This document shows positions 51,027 through 59,585 of a stretch of DNA of 64,000 nucleotides, one piece after another (within the stretch, counting starts at the first letter, position 1; each line of letters starts with the position of its first letter). The translations under genes and the position numbers were made by a program. The notes below the pieces were generated by a model. The model saw only the letters and a program-made list of their open reading frames with translations, ran no database searches and was not told the DNA's origin. The stretch covers positions 2,035,731 to 2,099,730 of the forward strand of contig NZ_KI421511.1 of the NCBI RefSeq assembly GCF_000473265.1, read 5' to 3'. The stretch is from Amycolatopsis thermoflava N1165. GTDB lineage: Bacteria > Actinomycetota > Actinomycetes > Mycobacteriales > Pseudonocardiaceae.

Positions 51027-51771
51027 CCAGGACCGGGCGAAATGGGCGGCCGGTGTCGGCGCCATCGAAACCTACGTGCACGACGGGATGAAGCTGGGCC
51101 TGGGTTCGGGAACCACCTCGCACTGGTTCGTGCGCGCGCTCGGCAAGGCGGTGGCCGACGGCCTCGACGTCGTCGGGGTGCCGACCTCCACCGCCACCCG
51201 GGATCTCGCGATGGAGGTCGGCGTGCCGCTGACCACGCTCGCCGAGGCGGTCCGGCTGGACCTCACGATCGACGGCGCCGACGAGATCGACCACGACGGC
51301 GCCATGATCAAGGGCGGCGGCGCCTGCCTGCTGTGGGAACGCATCGTGGCCGACGCGTCGGACCGGATGGTCGCGGTGGTGGACGACAGCAAGGTCGTCC
51401 CGGCGCTGGGCGCGTTCCCGCTGCCGATCGAGGTCATCCCGTACGAGTGGGAGTCCACGAAACGCTCGATCGCCCGGTTGCTGGACAAACTCGGCCATCC
51501 CGCCGCCGAACTGGCGCTGCGCACTCGTGACGGGGCGCCGGTCGTCACCGACAGCGGCAACTACCTCATCGACGCCCACCTGAAGTCCATCGCCGACCCG
51601 CTGGCGATCGACGCCCAGCTGAACTGGATCCCCGGCGTGGTGGAGAACGGCCTGTTCACCGGAATCGCGGACGAGATGGTCGTCGGCCGCGCCGACGGCA
51701 CCTACGACGTCCGCGACTGCGGGAGCGCACCCACCGCACGCCCGTCCACGACCCCGCGAGGTGACCGATGA
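51010..51771 (+). CDS. rpiA: ribose-5-phosphate isomerase A
   Basis: A 253-residue RpiA: LGLGSGTTSHWFVRALG (phosphate loop, about 30-46), TIDGADEIDHDGAMIKGGGACLLWERIVA with the catalytic acid and Lys, and VVTDSGNYLID. About 20 poorly conserved residues after VGRADGT make it longer than usual (about 220-230). AGGAG lies 6 bases before the ATG, inside the end of the HAD gene (17-base overlap). A pathway-dedicated copy; it interconverts ribose-5-P and ribulose-5-P or a related pentose phosphate. Confidence 0.88.
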   Translation: MQPSSDQDRAKWAAGVGAIETYVHDGMKLGLGSGTTSHWFVRALGKAVADGLDVVGVPTSTATRDLAMEVGVPLTTLAEAVRLDLTIDGADEIDHDGAMIKGGGACLLWERIVADASDRMVAVVDDSKVVPALGAFPLPIEVIPYEWESTKRSIARLLDKLGHPAAELALRTRDGAPVVTDSGNYLIDAHLKSIADPLAIDAQLNWIPGVVENGLFTGIADEMVVGRADGTYDVRDCGSAPTARPSTTPRGDR

Positions 51772-52532
51772 CCAGCCCGACCCTGCCGGTGTTCTCCCTG
51801 GCCGGCCGCACGGCGATCGTGACCGGCGGCGCCCAGGGCATCGGCGAAGCCATTGTCACCGGGGTGCGCGACTCGGGCGCCCGGGTGTTCATCTGCGACA
51901 TCAACGACGAAGCCGGCAAGGCCACCGCCGAGCGGCTCGGCGTCGAGTTCGTCGCCGCCGACGTCACCGACTCCGCCGCCGTGGAGGCCGCGTTCGACCA
52001 CGTCGTCAGCGCCGCCGGGCGGATCGACATCGCCGTGAACAACGCCGGCATCGTGCACAACCACCCCAGCGAGTCGCTGTCCGACGGCGACTGGCGCAAG
52101 GTGCTCGCCGTCAACCTCGACGGGGTGTTCCACTGCTGCCGCGCCGCCGGTTCCCGGATGCTCGCCCAGGGCGGCGGGAGCATCGTGAACACCGGCAGCA
52201 TGAGCGGGCACATCAGCAACTTCCCACAGCCGCAGGCCGCCTACAACGCGGCGAAGGCGGGCGTCATCCACCTCACGAAGTCACTGGCGGGCGAATGGGC
52301 CGGCCGCGGCGTCCGGGTCAACTCCGTCTCCCCCGGCTACGTCGGCACCGAACTGACCCAGCGCGGGATGGACAACGAGGAGTGGCGCCGCGCCTGGCTC
52401 GCGGGCACCCCGATGAACCGGGTCGCCACGCCCGCCGAGATCGCCCCCGCGGTCGTCTTCCTGGCCTCCGACGCGGCCGCCTTCTGCACCGGCACCGACC
52501 TCGTCGTCGACGGCGGCTACACCGTCTGGTGA
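51768..52532 (+). CDS. SDR, polyol (xylitol/arabinitol) dehydrogenase-like
   Basis: A 254-residue SDR with TGGAQGIG (about 19-26), ICDIND (Asp: NAD+), VNNAGIVHN, TGSMSGHISNFPQPQAAYNAAKAGVIHLTKSLAGEW with the catalytic YNAAK, and NSVSPGYVGTELT. The GSMSG...PQPQAAYNAxKA and SPGYxxTxLT blocks are those of fungal/bacterial D-arabinitol, xylitol and sorbose reductases. It would oxidise a pentitol to a ketose for the kinase at 48868. ATG overlaps the rpiA stop by 4 bases. Confidence 0.85.
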   Translation: MTSPTLPVFSLAGRTAIVTGGAQGIGEAIVTGVRDSGARVFICDINDEAGKATAERLGVEFVAADVTDSAAVEAAFDHVVSAAGRIDIAVNNAGIVHNHPSESLSDGDWRKVLAVNLDGVFHCCRAAGSRMLAQGGGSIVNTGSMSGHISNFPQPQAAYNAAKAGVIHLTKSLAGEWAGRGVRVNSVSPGYVGTELTQRGMDNEEWRRAWLAGTPMNRVATPAEIAPAVVFLASDAAAFCTGTDLVVDGGYTVW

Positions 52533-52558
52533 CCCGCCACTGATCCAGTCCGCGCCAC

Positions 52559-52585
52559 CCGCCCGGCGGCACGTCCGCCGGGCGG
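52559..52585 (+). terminator. hairpin downstream of SDR gene
   Basis: CCGCCCGGCGG and CCGCCGGGCGG pair perfectly (11 bp) around the loop CACGT. It lies 26 bases after the SDR stop and 50 bases before the aquaporin ATG, so it may attenuate or end the operon before the channel gene. Confidence 0.65.
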
Positions 52586-52634
52586 CGTTGCGCCCTGCCC
52601 GGAAACGGGCACGAAACCACTTCAGGAGAACTCG

Positions 52635-53363
52635 ATGGGGAGCATCTTCCTTTCCGAGCTGATCGGCACGGCGCTGCTCGTGCTGCTCGGCTGCGGGGTT
52701 GTCGCCAACGTCGCCCTCACCGGATCGAAGGGATACGGCGGGGGCTGGCTGCTGGTCAGCTTCGGCTGGGGTCTCGCCGTGTTCGCGGGCGTCTACACCG
52801 CCGCCCGGTCCGGGGCCCACCTCAACCCCGCCGTCACGCTCGGGCTGTGGATCGCCGGGCAGGACTTCGCCCCCGGTGTCGCCGCCGACCTCCCGCACGC
52901 CGCCGTCTACGCGGCCGGGCAGCTCACCGGCGCGATGGCCGGCGCCGTCCTCGTCTACCTGTGCTACAAGAAGCACTTCGACGCCGAGACCGACGCCGGC
53001 GCCGTGCTGGGCGTGTTCGTGACCGGGTCGGCGATCCGCACCCCCGCCTGGAACGTCCTCACCGAAACCATCGCCACCTTCGTCCTGGTCTACGTGGTCC
53101 TGCTCCTCGGCGGAACACCGTCCGGCCTCGGCCCGCTCGCCGTCGCCCTCCTGGTCGTCGGGATCGGCGCCTCCCTCGGCGGCCCGACCGGCTACGCGCT
53201 CAACCCCGCGCGCGACCTCGGCCCGCGCATCGTCCACGCCCTCCTGCGGCTCGGCCGCAAAACCGGATCGGACTGGGCGTACGCGTGGGTCCCCGTGGCG
53301 GGGCCGTTCCTGGGTGGTCTCGTGGCGGGCTTGGCCTACCACGTCAGCCCGCTGCCGCTGTGA
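52635..53363 (+). CDS. MIP-family aquaglyceroporin
   Basis: A 242-residue membrane channel with six hydrophobic segments. The two NPA half-helices are intact: GAHLNPAVTLG (about 62-72) and GYALNPARDLGPRI (about 190-203). Asp after the second NPA Arg is the glycerol-facilitator signature, so small polyols rather than water alone should pass. TTCAGGAGAA precedes the ATG. As the last gene of the polyol/sugar-acid module, it probably admits the polyol oxidised by the preceding SDR. Confidence 0.9.
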   Translation: MGSIFLSELIGTALLVLLGCGVVANVALTGSKGYGGGWLLVSFGWGLAVFAGVYTAARSGAHLNPAVTLGLWIAGQDFAPGVAADLPHAAVYAAGQLTGAMAGAVLVYLCYKKHFDAETDAGAVLGVFVTGSAIRTPAWNVLTETIATFVLVYVVLLLGGTPSGLGPLAVALLVVGIGASLGGPTGYALNPARDLGPRIVHALLRLGRKTGSDWAYAWVPVAGPFLGGLVAGLAYHVSPLPL

Positions 53364-53823
53364 GGGCAGACCGACAGGAACGTCAGCTCGCGCAGGTCGA
53401 GCACGACCGCGGCCGGCGGTCGTGGCCCGCCCCGGCGGAATCGTGCGGCGCGTACTCGGCGCGGGATTCACCGACGGTTCCGTTTCGGTGTGCGGGAATC
53501 TGGACGCGGCACTCGCCGCACACGCACCCGCGTGACCGGACGTGCCGCGGCGTGGAACCGGGCAGCTCCCCGGAGCACCACGCGGTAGAGGTCGTCACCG
53601 CGCATACTGTCGCTGGAGATGGTCGGGGCACGTACTGTACGGCTCGCGACGGGGCCGGCGCCGCGCCGTTCGAACACCCCGTGGCGGATCCGTCGGGCAG
53701 CGTCGAGTTCCTGTGCGGCACCGGGGCGAGCGAGCTCCCTGGAGTCCCGGGATGACAACTTCCGCTCGCACTTTCGAGTGCAGTCACGCGCCGGACTATG
53801 ACCATGAGGTGAGGCGGTGTGTG
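53364..53823. other. 460-bp gap between polyol module and defence island; possible STAS remnant
   Basis: No convincing gene. On the minus strand near 53375-53430 the bases read PPAAVVLDLRELTFLSV, the pattern of a STAS-domain beta strand and loop, but nothing of the domain continues on either side; it may be a scrap or chance. No tRNA, direct repeat or integrase gene that would mark an attachment site is visible. The gap separates very G+C-rich metabolic genes from the lower-G+C defence operon. Confidence 0.35.
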
Positions 53824-56316
53824 TCAGTCCCCATCCTCACCGGAGACCCGATAATCGGGGTGGTCGCGGTCTACCCTGGTCGCGAGGTGCAGCGGGCCGG
53901 GCAGCAACGTTCTGCCGTCCCACCCGATCGGCTGATCACAGAGCCTGGCTGTCAACGCAGCCAGGCCTGTTGCTGTCCACGACCCCTCATGTACGACGAC
54001 TATCTCCTTGGCCGTGTATGAGTGCCAGGGTTTGCGTAGTTCCGACTTCGCTTCGTCGGGCAACGTCCACCTGGTGTACCGCGCCCCCGCGTCTCCGCCC
54101 TTCGATGCGAGCAGGGTCGACCTGCCCGCGAAGAGCCAGGACGGCAGGTGGCTGTCCGCCAGCTGGTACACCTTCCGATCCGGCGCCGCCGGTTGTTTGC
54201 GGTCGCGCGGCATGTTGGCCTTCTCGTTCCGTGTCACGGGCCTGCCGATCTCCCCCACAGCGGTATTTACGCGCACGACTGCGACATCTCCGCCACGATT
54301 ACGTAGCACGTCCCCTGGCAACGGCCCTTTGCGGAAACTCGTGTTCGGCAACCCGGGCCAGATCTTGCGAGCCGCCGTCCCGTCGATGAACACCACCATC
54401 GGCATATCAGCGAGATCACCGGCGACCAATTCGCACAACCGCCGCTCGATCTCCGCCCGCGTTCTCTCCGCTTTCTCCTTCGAACGACCGAGCCACGCAG
54501 TTCCAATCGATCCGGAGTGGAATCCCGCGGTCGCTTCGCCGGCCCGGCACCACGACCGCCCCTTGTCGCTGTACATGAGGACGCGGCAAGCTTCAAGGTC
54601 GCCGGGATCAACGTGCAGCGCGCTCATCGTCACCACCAATGGTCTGCCACCGGGTTCCGTTTGCTGCGCTCGCACGTGAACCCCGACCAGGAGAACAGGC
54701 CGGTCGACCGGGCTGGGGAGCTCCGGGTCCGCGATCGCCCGGAGCAGCCGTCCGTCGACTAACCCAGCGGACCTGAGCAAGTCGCGCAGAGCGGCGCGCG
54801 CGGCATGCTTGCGCTGCTCGACAGTGCGTGGCTCGGCGTGCTCAGGCAGGTTCACTGGCTCCGTTGCCAGGAACTGCGTGGGGATCCCGCGATGGCCCAG
54901 CAGCCTGCGCAGGTGCGGCTTCGCGTCACGATCGAGCTCTACTTCCGGGTGGTACTCGGTCTCCAGCCACCCCACAACCAGGTGATCCTCCCCCTCACTG
55001 TGTGGAAGCTCGTCCAGCCGAGCAGCACGGTTCACGGTGTTGTGGTCCAGCAGCTCCGGGCAGTGGCACGCGGCCACGTCCAGCCGCTCGTTGACTGCGG
55101 ACGGAGGTTCCCCATGCTGAGGCGTGACGGAAACGCCGGTGAGCTCCGCCAGCTCAGCGAGCATCCGTTGCCGCGCGTCCGCAGTCCGGTAGACACAGGC
55201 AATCGTCACGCGCTTGTATCCACTCGGCCCCACCGCGGCGACCGGCAGGCCACCCTTCGGGTACTTCAGAATCCTCTTCGCAAGGGTGATCGACTTGTCC
55301 ACCGGATAACGCAGCGGCACAACCTCCGGCAGCGTAGCCGTGATGTGCTCGTGCAGCCTCATCAGGAGACGCGGGCCGGGCCCGCTACCCAGCGAGTGGA
55401 AGCGGCTGCGCCAGAGCTGGGGCCGGATTGTGCCCGGCCGGTCGGGCAGCTCATCGGGGATTTCCAGCGGGTCGAGTCCGCACGCCTGGTATATCGTCGC
55501 GGTTGCCGGGTGAAGCGTCACCCTCCTGACGCCTGTTCTCCTGTCCACCTCGTACTTCATGGGAAGGTGCAGGATCGGCCGCCGGGCGTCGACAGGTTCG
55601 ATCCACACGTTGTTCGCCCAAGCCCCCTTCGGGGAGATCCGGGTGAGGTGCGCGTCGAAGCAGAGGACGGGATCTTCGACACCCGCCCTGGTGACCAAGC
55701 GACCGCTGATCCGCAGCATGCTGAACGCCGTCCGCTTACCGTTGGCGATGAGGTCCTCGTCGTCCCACGCCACCAGCCCACCGCTGGTGTCCATTCGCAG
55801 TGGGAGTGGTGCGCGCCCGTCGATGGCGAGAGGTTGCTCGGCAAGAGCCCGCATGATTCGCCACATTCCGGTGCGGAATACCCAGTTGGCCGCTTCCGGC
55901 ACCTCCCGTGCTCGTCGTTTGATGAATTCGGAGAACGGGCGTGCACGTTCGGGATCGGGCAGCAGCGGCGCGATCGTCGCCACGTCGGCACCGCCCCGGA
56001 CGTGTCGCTCCCAGGCGTTCATCGCGATCCGCAGCCGGTAATCCATCTCGCCGTCGTCAGTGAGCAGCAACATGCGTTTCCCGTTCGCACGCTCGGTCTC
56101 GTCGAGGTCGTACGTACCGAACAACGTCACCGGCCTGCCGGTGGCGGAGGTGAGGCCGCGGGCAAGACTCGCGTACTGAGGTCCCCACGCCGTGTCGCTG
56201 TGCGGAATTGCTTTCCAAGCGTCGAGGAACTCCTCGGTGAGAGGATAAGCCGTTATCGAACCGAAGACCTCGTTCAGATGCGCGGGGGGCACGCGGTAAG
56301 CAAGGCTGATCAGCAA
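53824..56316 (-). CDS. pPIWI-RE protein (prokaryotic PIWI/Argonaute relative)
   Basis: An 830-residue protein that I assign to pPIWI-RE. The N-terminal 400 or so residues form the family's characteristic region (WVFRTGMWRIMRALAEQPLAIDG; LHLPMKYEVDRRTGVRRVTLHPATATIYQACGLDPLEIP; ITLAKRILKYPKGGLPVAAVGPSGYKRVTIACVY, MID-like). An RNase H-fold PIWI domain follows: PVLLVGVHVRAQ (about 543-551), VVFIDGTAARKIWPGL (Asp645), VAVVRVNTAVGEIGRPVTRNE (Arg682, Glu689) and KEIVVVHEGSWTATGLAALTARLCDQ (Glu777). Where Argonautes have the first catalytic Asp, this protein has His547, so slicing may be lost. TTG start at 56316, seven bases inside the helicase gene, with GGAG upstream. Known members occur with a DinG-type helicase and a REase protein, exactly the next two genes. 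Confidence 0.85.
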   Translation of the reverse strand: MLISLAYRVPPAHLNEVFGSITAYPLTEEFLDAWKAIPHSDTAWGPQYASLARGLTSATGRPVTLFGTYDLDETERANGKRMLLLTDDGEMDYRLRIAMNAWERHVRGGADVATIAPLLPDPERARPFSEFIKRRAREVPEAANWVFRTGMWRIMRALAEQPLAIDGRAPLPLRMDTSGGLVAWDDEDLIANGKRTAFSMLRISGRLVTRAGVEDPVLCFDAHLTRISPKGAWANNVWIEPVDARRPILHLPMKYEVDRRTGVRRVTLHPATATIYQACGLDPLEIPDELPDRPGTIRPQLWRSRFHSLGSGPGPRLLMRLHEHITATLPEVVPLRYPVDKSITLAKRILKYPKGGLPVAAVGPSGYKRVTIACVYRTADARQRMLAELAELTGVSVTPQHGEPPSAVNERLDVAACHCPELLDHNTVNRAARLDELPHSEGEDHLVVGWLETEYHPEVELDRDAKPHLRRLLGHRGIPTQFLATEPVNLPEHAEPRTVEQRKHAARAALRDLLRSAGLVDGRLLRAIADPELPSPVDRPVLLVGVHVRAQQTEPGGRPLVVTMSALHVDPGDLEACRVLMYSDKGRSWCRAGEATAGFHSGSIGTAWLGRSKEKAERTRAEIERRLCELVAGDLADMPMVVFIDGTAARKIWPGLPNTSFRKGPLPGDVLRNRGGDVAVVRVNTAVGEIGRPVTRNEKANMPRDRKQPAAPDRKVYQLADSHLPSWLFAGRSTLLASKGGDAGARYTRWTLPDEAKSELRKPWHSYTAKEIVVVHEGSWTATGLAALTARLCDQPIGWDGRTLLPGPLHLATRVDRDHPDYRVSGEDGD

Positions 56317-59300
56317 GACTCATCTCCAGTTTCCGGTCGATCCGCGAACTCGAAGAAAGCGCGCAGCGTTCTGCCGTAATACTGCTCCATCGCACTCAAT
56401 ACGCCGCCGGCCCTCCACTCGTCGCGCAGGCCCCTGATCAGCGATGCGAAGCTGGTACCGGTGGAACCGTCAGTGAATGCGCCGTCCACGAGGTGCAGCA
56501 CTGCGGCCGTGCCACCTCGCCGCGCCCGCCCGATGAGCTGGATCGCACCGACGACGATCTCGGCCGCCACGCCGAGTTTCACTTCCCGCGGCTGACAGCG
56601 GAAGTACGGGGGCCTGCGCACGATCTGCTCGAAGTAGGTGCCCGCGGTCTTTCGTCGTTCCTCAAGGAGTCCCAGCGGGTCACCAGATGGCCCCGGGTGG
56701 CACGTGAGCGCTCTCGCCTGTATGTGTGCGAGCAGCTCGGCGGGCTCGTCGATGAGCGGGATGGGGCGGACGAGCAGCCAGACCGACCCGACCGCGGAAC
56801 GGTCGCCTGCGCCAATGATGTTCACACCGCGCTGGACACGCGCAAGTGGTGCGATCAGAATGTCGGCTCCTCCAATGCCGGGAAAGCTCTCCAGCCGGTT
56901 GGCAGGCAGCTCCCACCACTGCCCGTTTCGAATAGCGGAACCGGTGTCCTCATCGCTGCGTGGGCGAACAGCCAAGCAGACCCGGCCGGCAGGCACACCG
57001 GCGTTCGCCAGCCCCTGCGCGACTTGCCGGGCTCCGTCGTAGGACGTGGTGGCGAGCAAAACCCTGGCGCGGTCGCGATCCTCCACCAACAGACTCCGCA
57101 GCTCGTCGTCCAACTTGGGCCACAACAGAGTGGACATCTGGACGAGCGCGTCGGCCCGATCCTTACCATCCAACCCTGATACCTTGAGCACGCGCCCAGC
57201 TTTGTCGGCGATCCTCTCAGCGACGACCTTCACCTTTCCGTCGTCTTCGTTGCTCTTGTTGTTGTCGTCGTCAGCGACCCACCACTTCGGCGAGACATGC
57301 AAGTGGCTGTGGGGCGCGTGCGGGAAGCACGACGTAGCGGACATGCCCAGCACGATTCGCCTTGTCCGAGCTTGGGCCATCGCCGTGATGTCGCCGAGAC
57401 TGGTCGCGTACAGGTGCGGGTCGCCGCCGAAAGCGGCGGTGGAGAGCTGCGCTGGTTCATTGCCGCTGTCGTCGTGATACTCGGTGAACGCGAACACAAG
57501 ACGCCCCAGCGGTCCCGTCGGCATGACCCGCCACCTGCCGTAGGTTCCGAGAGCATCGGCGATGTGCTGAGCCGACTCCACTCCGATGTCGACCAGTTGT
57601 GCGTTGTTGGCCATCAGGCTATGCAACGACCAGCGGATCCGCTCGAGAATCGTCCTGCGCAGTACCTGGTTCGCGACGAGCGCCTGATCGTGCTCGGCTA
57701 CCAGGTCGAAGAACTCGGCGAGCTTCGCCCGCGCGGCGGCGATCGCCTGCCCGCCGAGGCCGTTGGTCACGACCTCCTGCAGCAGGTCGCGCATCTCCTG
57801 GTACTTGGGCGGATCTTCCGGCTCAGGTGCCGGCTGATCGGGGAACACCGACCGGTACAACCGCATCTGCTCGTCGGTGGGATCGGCGTCGAACGGCTGC
57901 CCAAACAACCGGTTGGCCAGTTCGTTGTCCCAGCGTTGGGGAACGATCCAGTCCCTGGCGGGGCCACGCGACCGGTTCTTGCGCTTCTTGCTGCGCACCG
58001 CCGCGCCCAATCGCTCGTACCGCAGGTGGCTGACATAGGTCTCTGCGAGGTAGCGCAACACGAAATATGCGTCGCGGACACTCGCATCGACTTCATCGCT
58101 CAATGAGCCGAAGGCCGCGCCGAAGTCCTGGTCCAGCCTACGCAAGGGCGTGTTGATCCGCCCACCTCGGTCGAGCACGAGGCCGCGGCCGGACTGCTCG
58201 ATCATCGACCGCTGGAACGCGTCGATCTCGTCGATGACCACCACCTGGCATCGTCGAAGCAACAACTCCTCCACAGTGACCCTGTCATTGCGCCCGAAGC
58301 CGTCGTGGACCGGGGTCTGCAGCATGCCGAGCTGCAGGTTCGCATGCGAAGTCACGATCACGTCCGCGGTGCAGGCCTCGCGTGCCGCACGGTAGCGCCC
58401 GCAGGTTGTCCGCCAGGGGCAGGACATCGTCCTGTCCTTGCGGTTCGGGACCGGTTGGCGCAACGTCGCACACGGTTCGCGGCCCGGAACCCAGCCGTCG
58501 ACGGACTTCTCGTTCGAAGCGACCGCCGCGAGCGCACAGCCATAGCCGAACCGTTCCCAGATCCAATCGGCCGGCGGGCCACCATCCGTCGCGCGTGCTG
58601 CCGCCGTCTCCGCCACCCGGATCAAGGACCGCGGTGAGACCAACGGCACGACCGAGGCCACGGTACCGAGTGCCTTCAGGGCCTCCCCGATCTGGTACGT
58701 GGCGTTGACGACGTCCGCGTTGGTCGGCAGTACGAACGCGACTGGGATGTTGTTCTGCGCCGCCCAGCACGCGAAGCTCTCGATCAGCACTACTGACTTG
58801 CCGAACCCCGTGTAGGCGAGCAGTTCGTTGAGCTCACCGGCAGCAAGGTCGAGCTCCTTGATCTTGTCGCCCGCGCGGTCGCGCACCTCTTGTTCAAAGC
58901 GCCGGACCGATTTGGCGCGGTAACCGTCGGAATCAACGTCGTCCAGTACCTTGTCGAGGCGAACGGCGATGTGTTCGAGTTCGGGAAAGTGCACCACGAC
59001 CTCCGCGCGAGGGGGCGCGTCGGCGATCCGCGGCAGCGGACGATCGGGCTCCTCGTGATGAGCCTCGATGCGGTAGCGGAAGTCGACGTAGGTCTGGTCA
59101 GCTCCGTCGACGCCCACGATTCGTGTCGTCGTCGTGTAGTTGCCCCTCGTAGCAGGCGGAAGTGGTTTTCGGTTCGCCACATACAGCTGGTCGAGCTCGG
59201 TCAAGGCTTGGTCGATGAAAGCGGCCAGTGGCATGCCGGGACTGACGACGATGCGGGGATTGTCCGTGACGGCATAATCGTCGGCCGGCGCGCAGCCAGG

Positions 59301-59585
59301 GATCTCGGCGTTCAGCAGGAGCTCGTCGAGCACGCGTCGCGCCATGTCGGCATTGGCCAGCTGGTTGGTACGCATGCGCAACAGTCGGGCGAACCGCATG
59401 GCGTCGGCATCGGAGAGCCGCGTTCGCCACCGAACCCAGTCGGTAACGTGACCGTCCAGCACGTACAGCACGTAATCCCGCGCAACCGTCACCTCGCCAC
59501 CGTCCGCAGCGTCGGGAAAGTGCCTCGCGGCCAAACCGATCGCCGCGGTGATGATGCGGGGCAGCACCTTGCCCTTGTTCGTCAT
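56310..59585 (-). CDS. DinG/XPD-like superfamily 2 helicase of the pPIWI-RE island
   Basis: A 1091-residue helicase. N-terminal 230 residues: island-specific region (KHFPD-type start, DYVLYVLDGHVTDWVRWRTRL, RYRIEAHHEEPDRPLPRI). Walker A is degenerate: LLAYTGFGKSVV with Lys263. Between motifs Ia and II lie Cys372, Cys389, Cys395 and Cys405, spaced like the XPD/DinG Fe-S cluster. Walker B is VVVIDEIDAF (452-455 DEID); motif III LGMSAT (749-751); motif VI QLIGRARRGG (from 1016). ATG at 59585 is chosen because it overlaps the REase stop by 4 bases (ATGA); an upstream in-frame extension lacks homology. It would unwind duplex or R-loops for the PIWI and nuclease partners. Confidence 0.85.
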   Translation of the reverse strand: MTNKGKVLPRIITAAIGLAARHFPDAADGGEVTVARDYVLYVLDGHVTDWVRWRTRLSDADAMRFARLLRMRTNQLANADMARRVLDELLLNAEIPGCAPADDYAVTDNPRIVVSPGMPLAAFIDQALTELDQLYVANRKPLPPATRGNYTTTTRIVGVDGADQTYVDFRYRIEAHHEEPDRPLPRIADAPPRAEVVVHFPELEHIAVRLDKVLDDVDSDGYRAKSVRRFEQEVRDRAGDKIKELDLAAGELNELLAYTGFGKSVVLIESFACWAAQNNIPVAFVLPTNADVVNATYQIGEALKALGTVASVVPLVSPRSLIRVAETAAARATDGGPPADWIWERFGYGCALAAVASNEKSVDGWVPGREPCATLRQPVPNRKDRTMSCPWRTTCGRYRAAREACTADVIVTSHANLQLGMLQTPVHDGFGRNDRVTVEELLLRRCQVVVIDEIDAFQRSMIEQSGRGLVLDRGGRINTPLRRLDQDFGAAFGSLSDEVDASVRDAYFVLRYLAETYVSHLRYERLGAAVRSKKRKNRSRGPARDWIVPQRWDNELANRLFGQPFDADPTDEQMRLYRSVFPDQPAPEPEDPPKYQEMRDLLQEVVTNGLGGQAIAAARAKLAEFFDLVAEHDQALVANQVLRRTILERIRWSLHSLMANNAQLVDIGVESAQHIADALGTYGRWRVMPTGPLGRLVFAFTEYHDDSGNEPAQLSTAAFGGDPHLYATSLGDITAMAQARTRRIVLGMSATSCFPHAPHSHLHVSPKWWVADDDNNKSNEDDGKVKVVAERIADKAGRVLKVSGLDGKDRADALVQMSTLLWPKLDDELRSLLVEDRDRARVLLATTSYDGARQVAQGLANAGVPAGRVCLAVRPRSDEDTGSAIRNGQWWELPANRLESFPGIGGADILIAPLARVQRGVNIIGAGDRSAVGSVWLLVRPIPLIDEPAELLAHIQARALTCHPGPSGDPLGLLEERRKTAGTYFEQIVRRPPYFRCQPREVKLGVAAEIVVGAIQLIGRARRGGTAAVLHLVDGAFTDGSTGTSFASLIRGLRDEWRAGGVLSAMEQYYGRTLRAFFEFADRPETGDESC

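Noticed and set aside
53383..53805. A 140-codon minus-strand frame in the 53364-53823 gap
   Set aside because: Cys/Ser/Pro-rich composition, no start context, no domain; only a short STAS-like scrap in a different frame is faintly recognisable.
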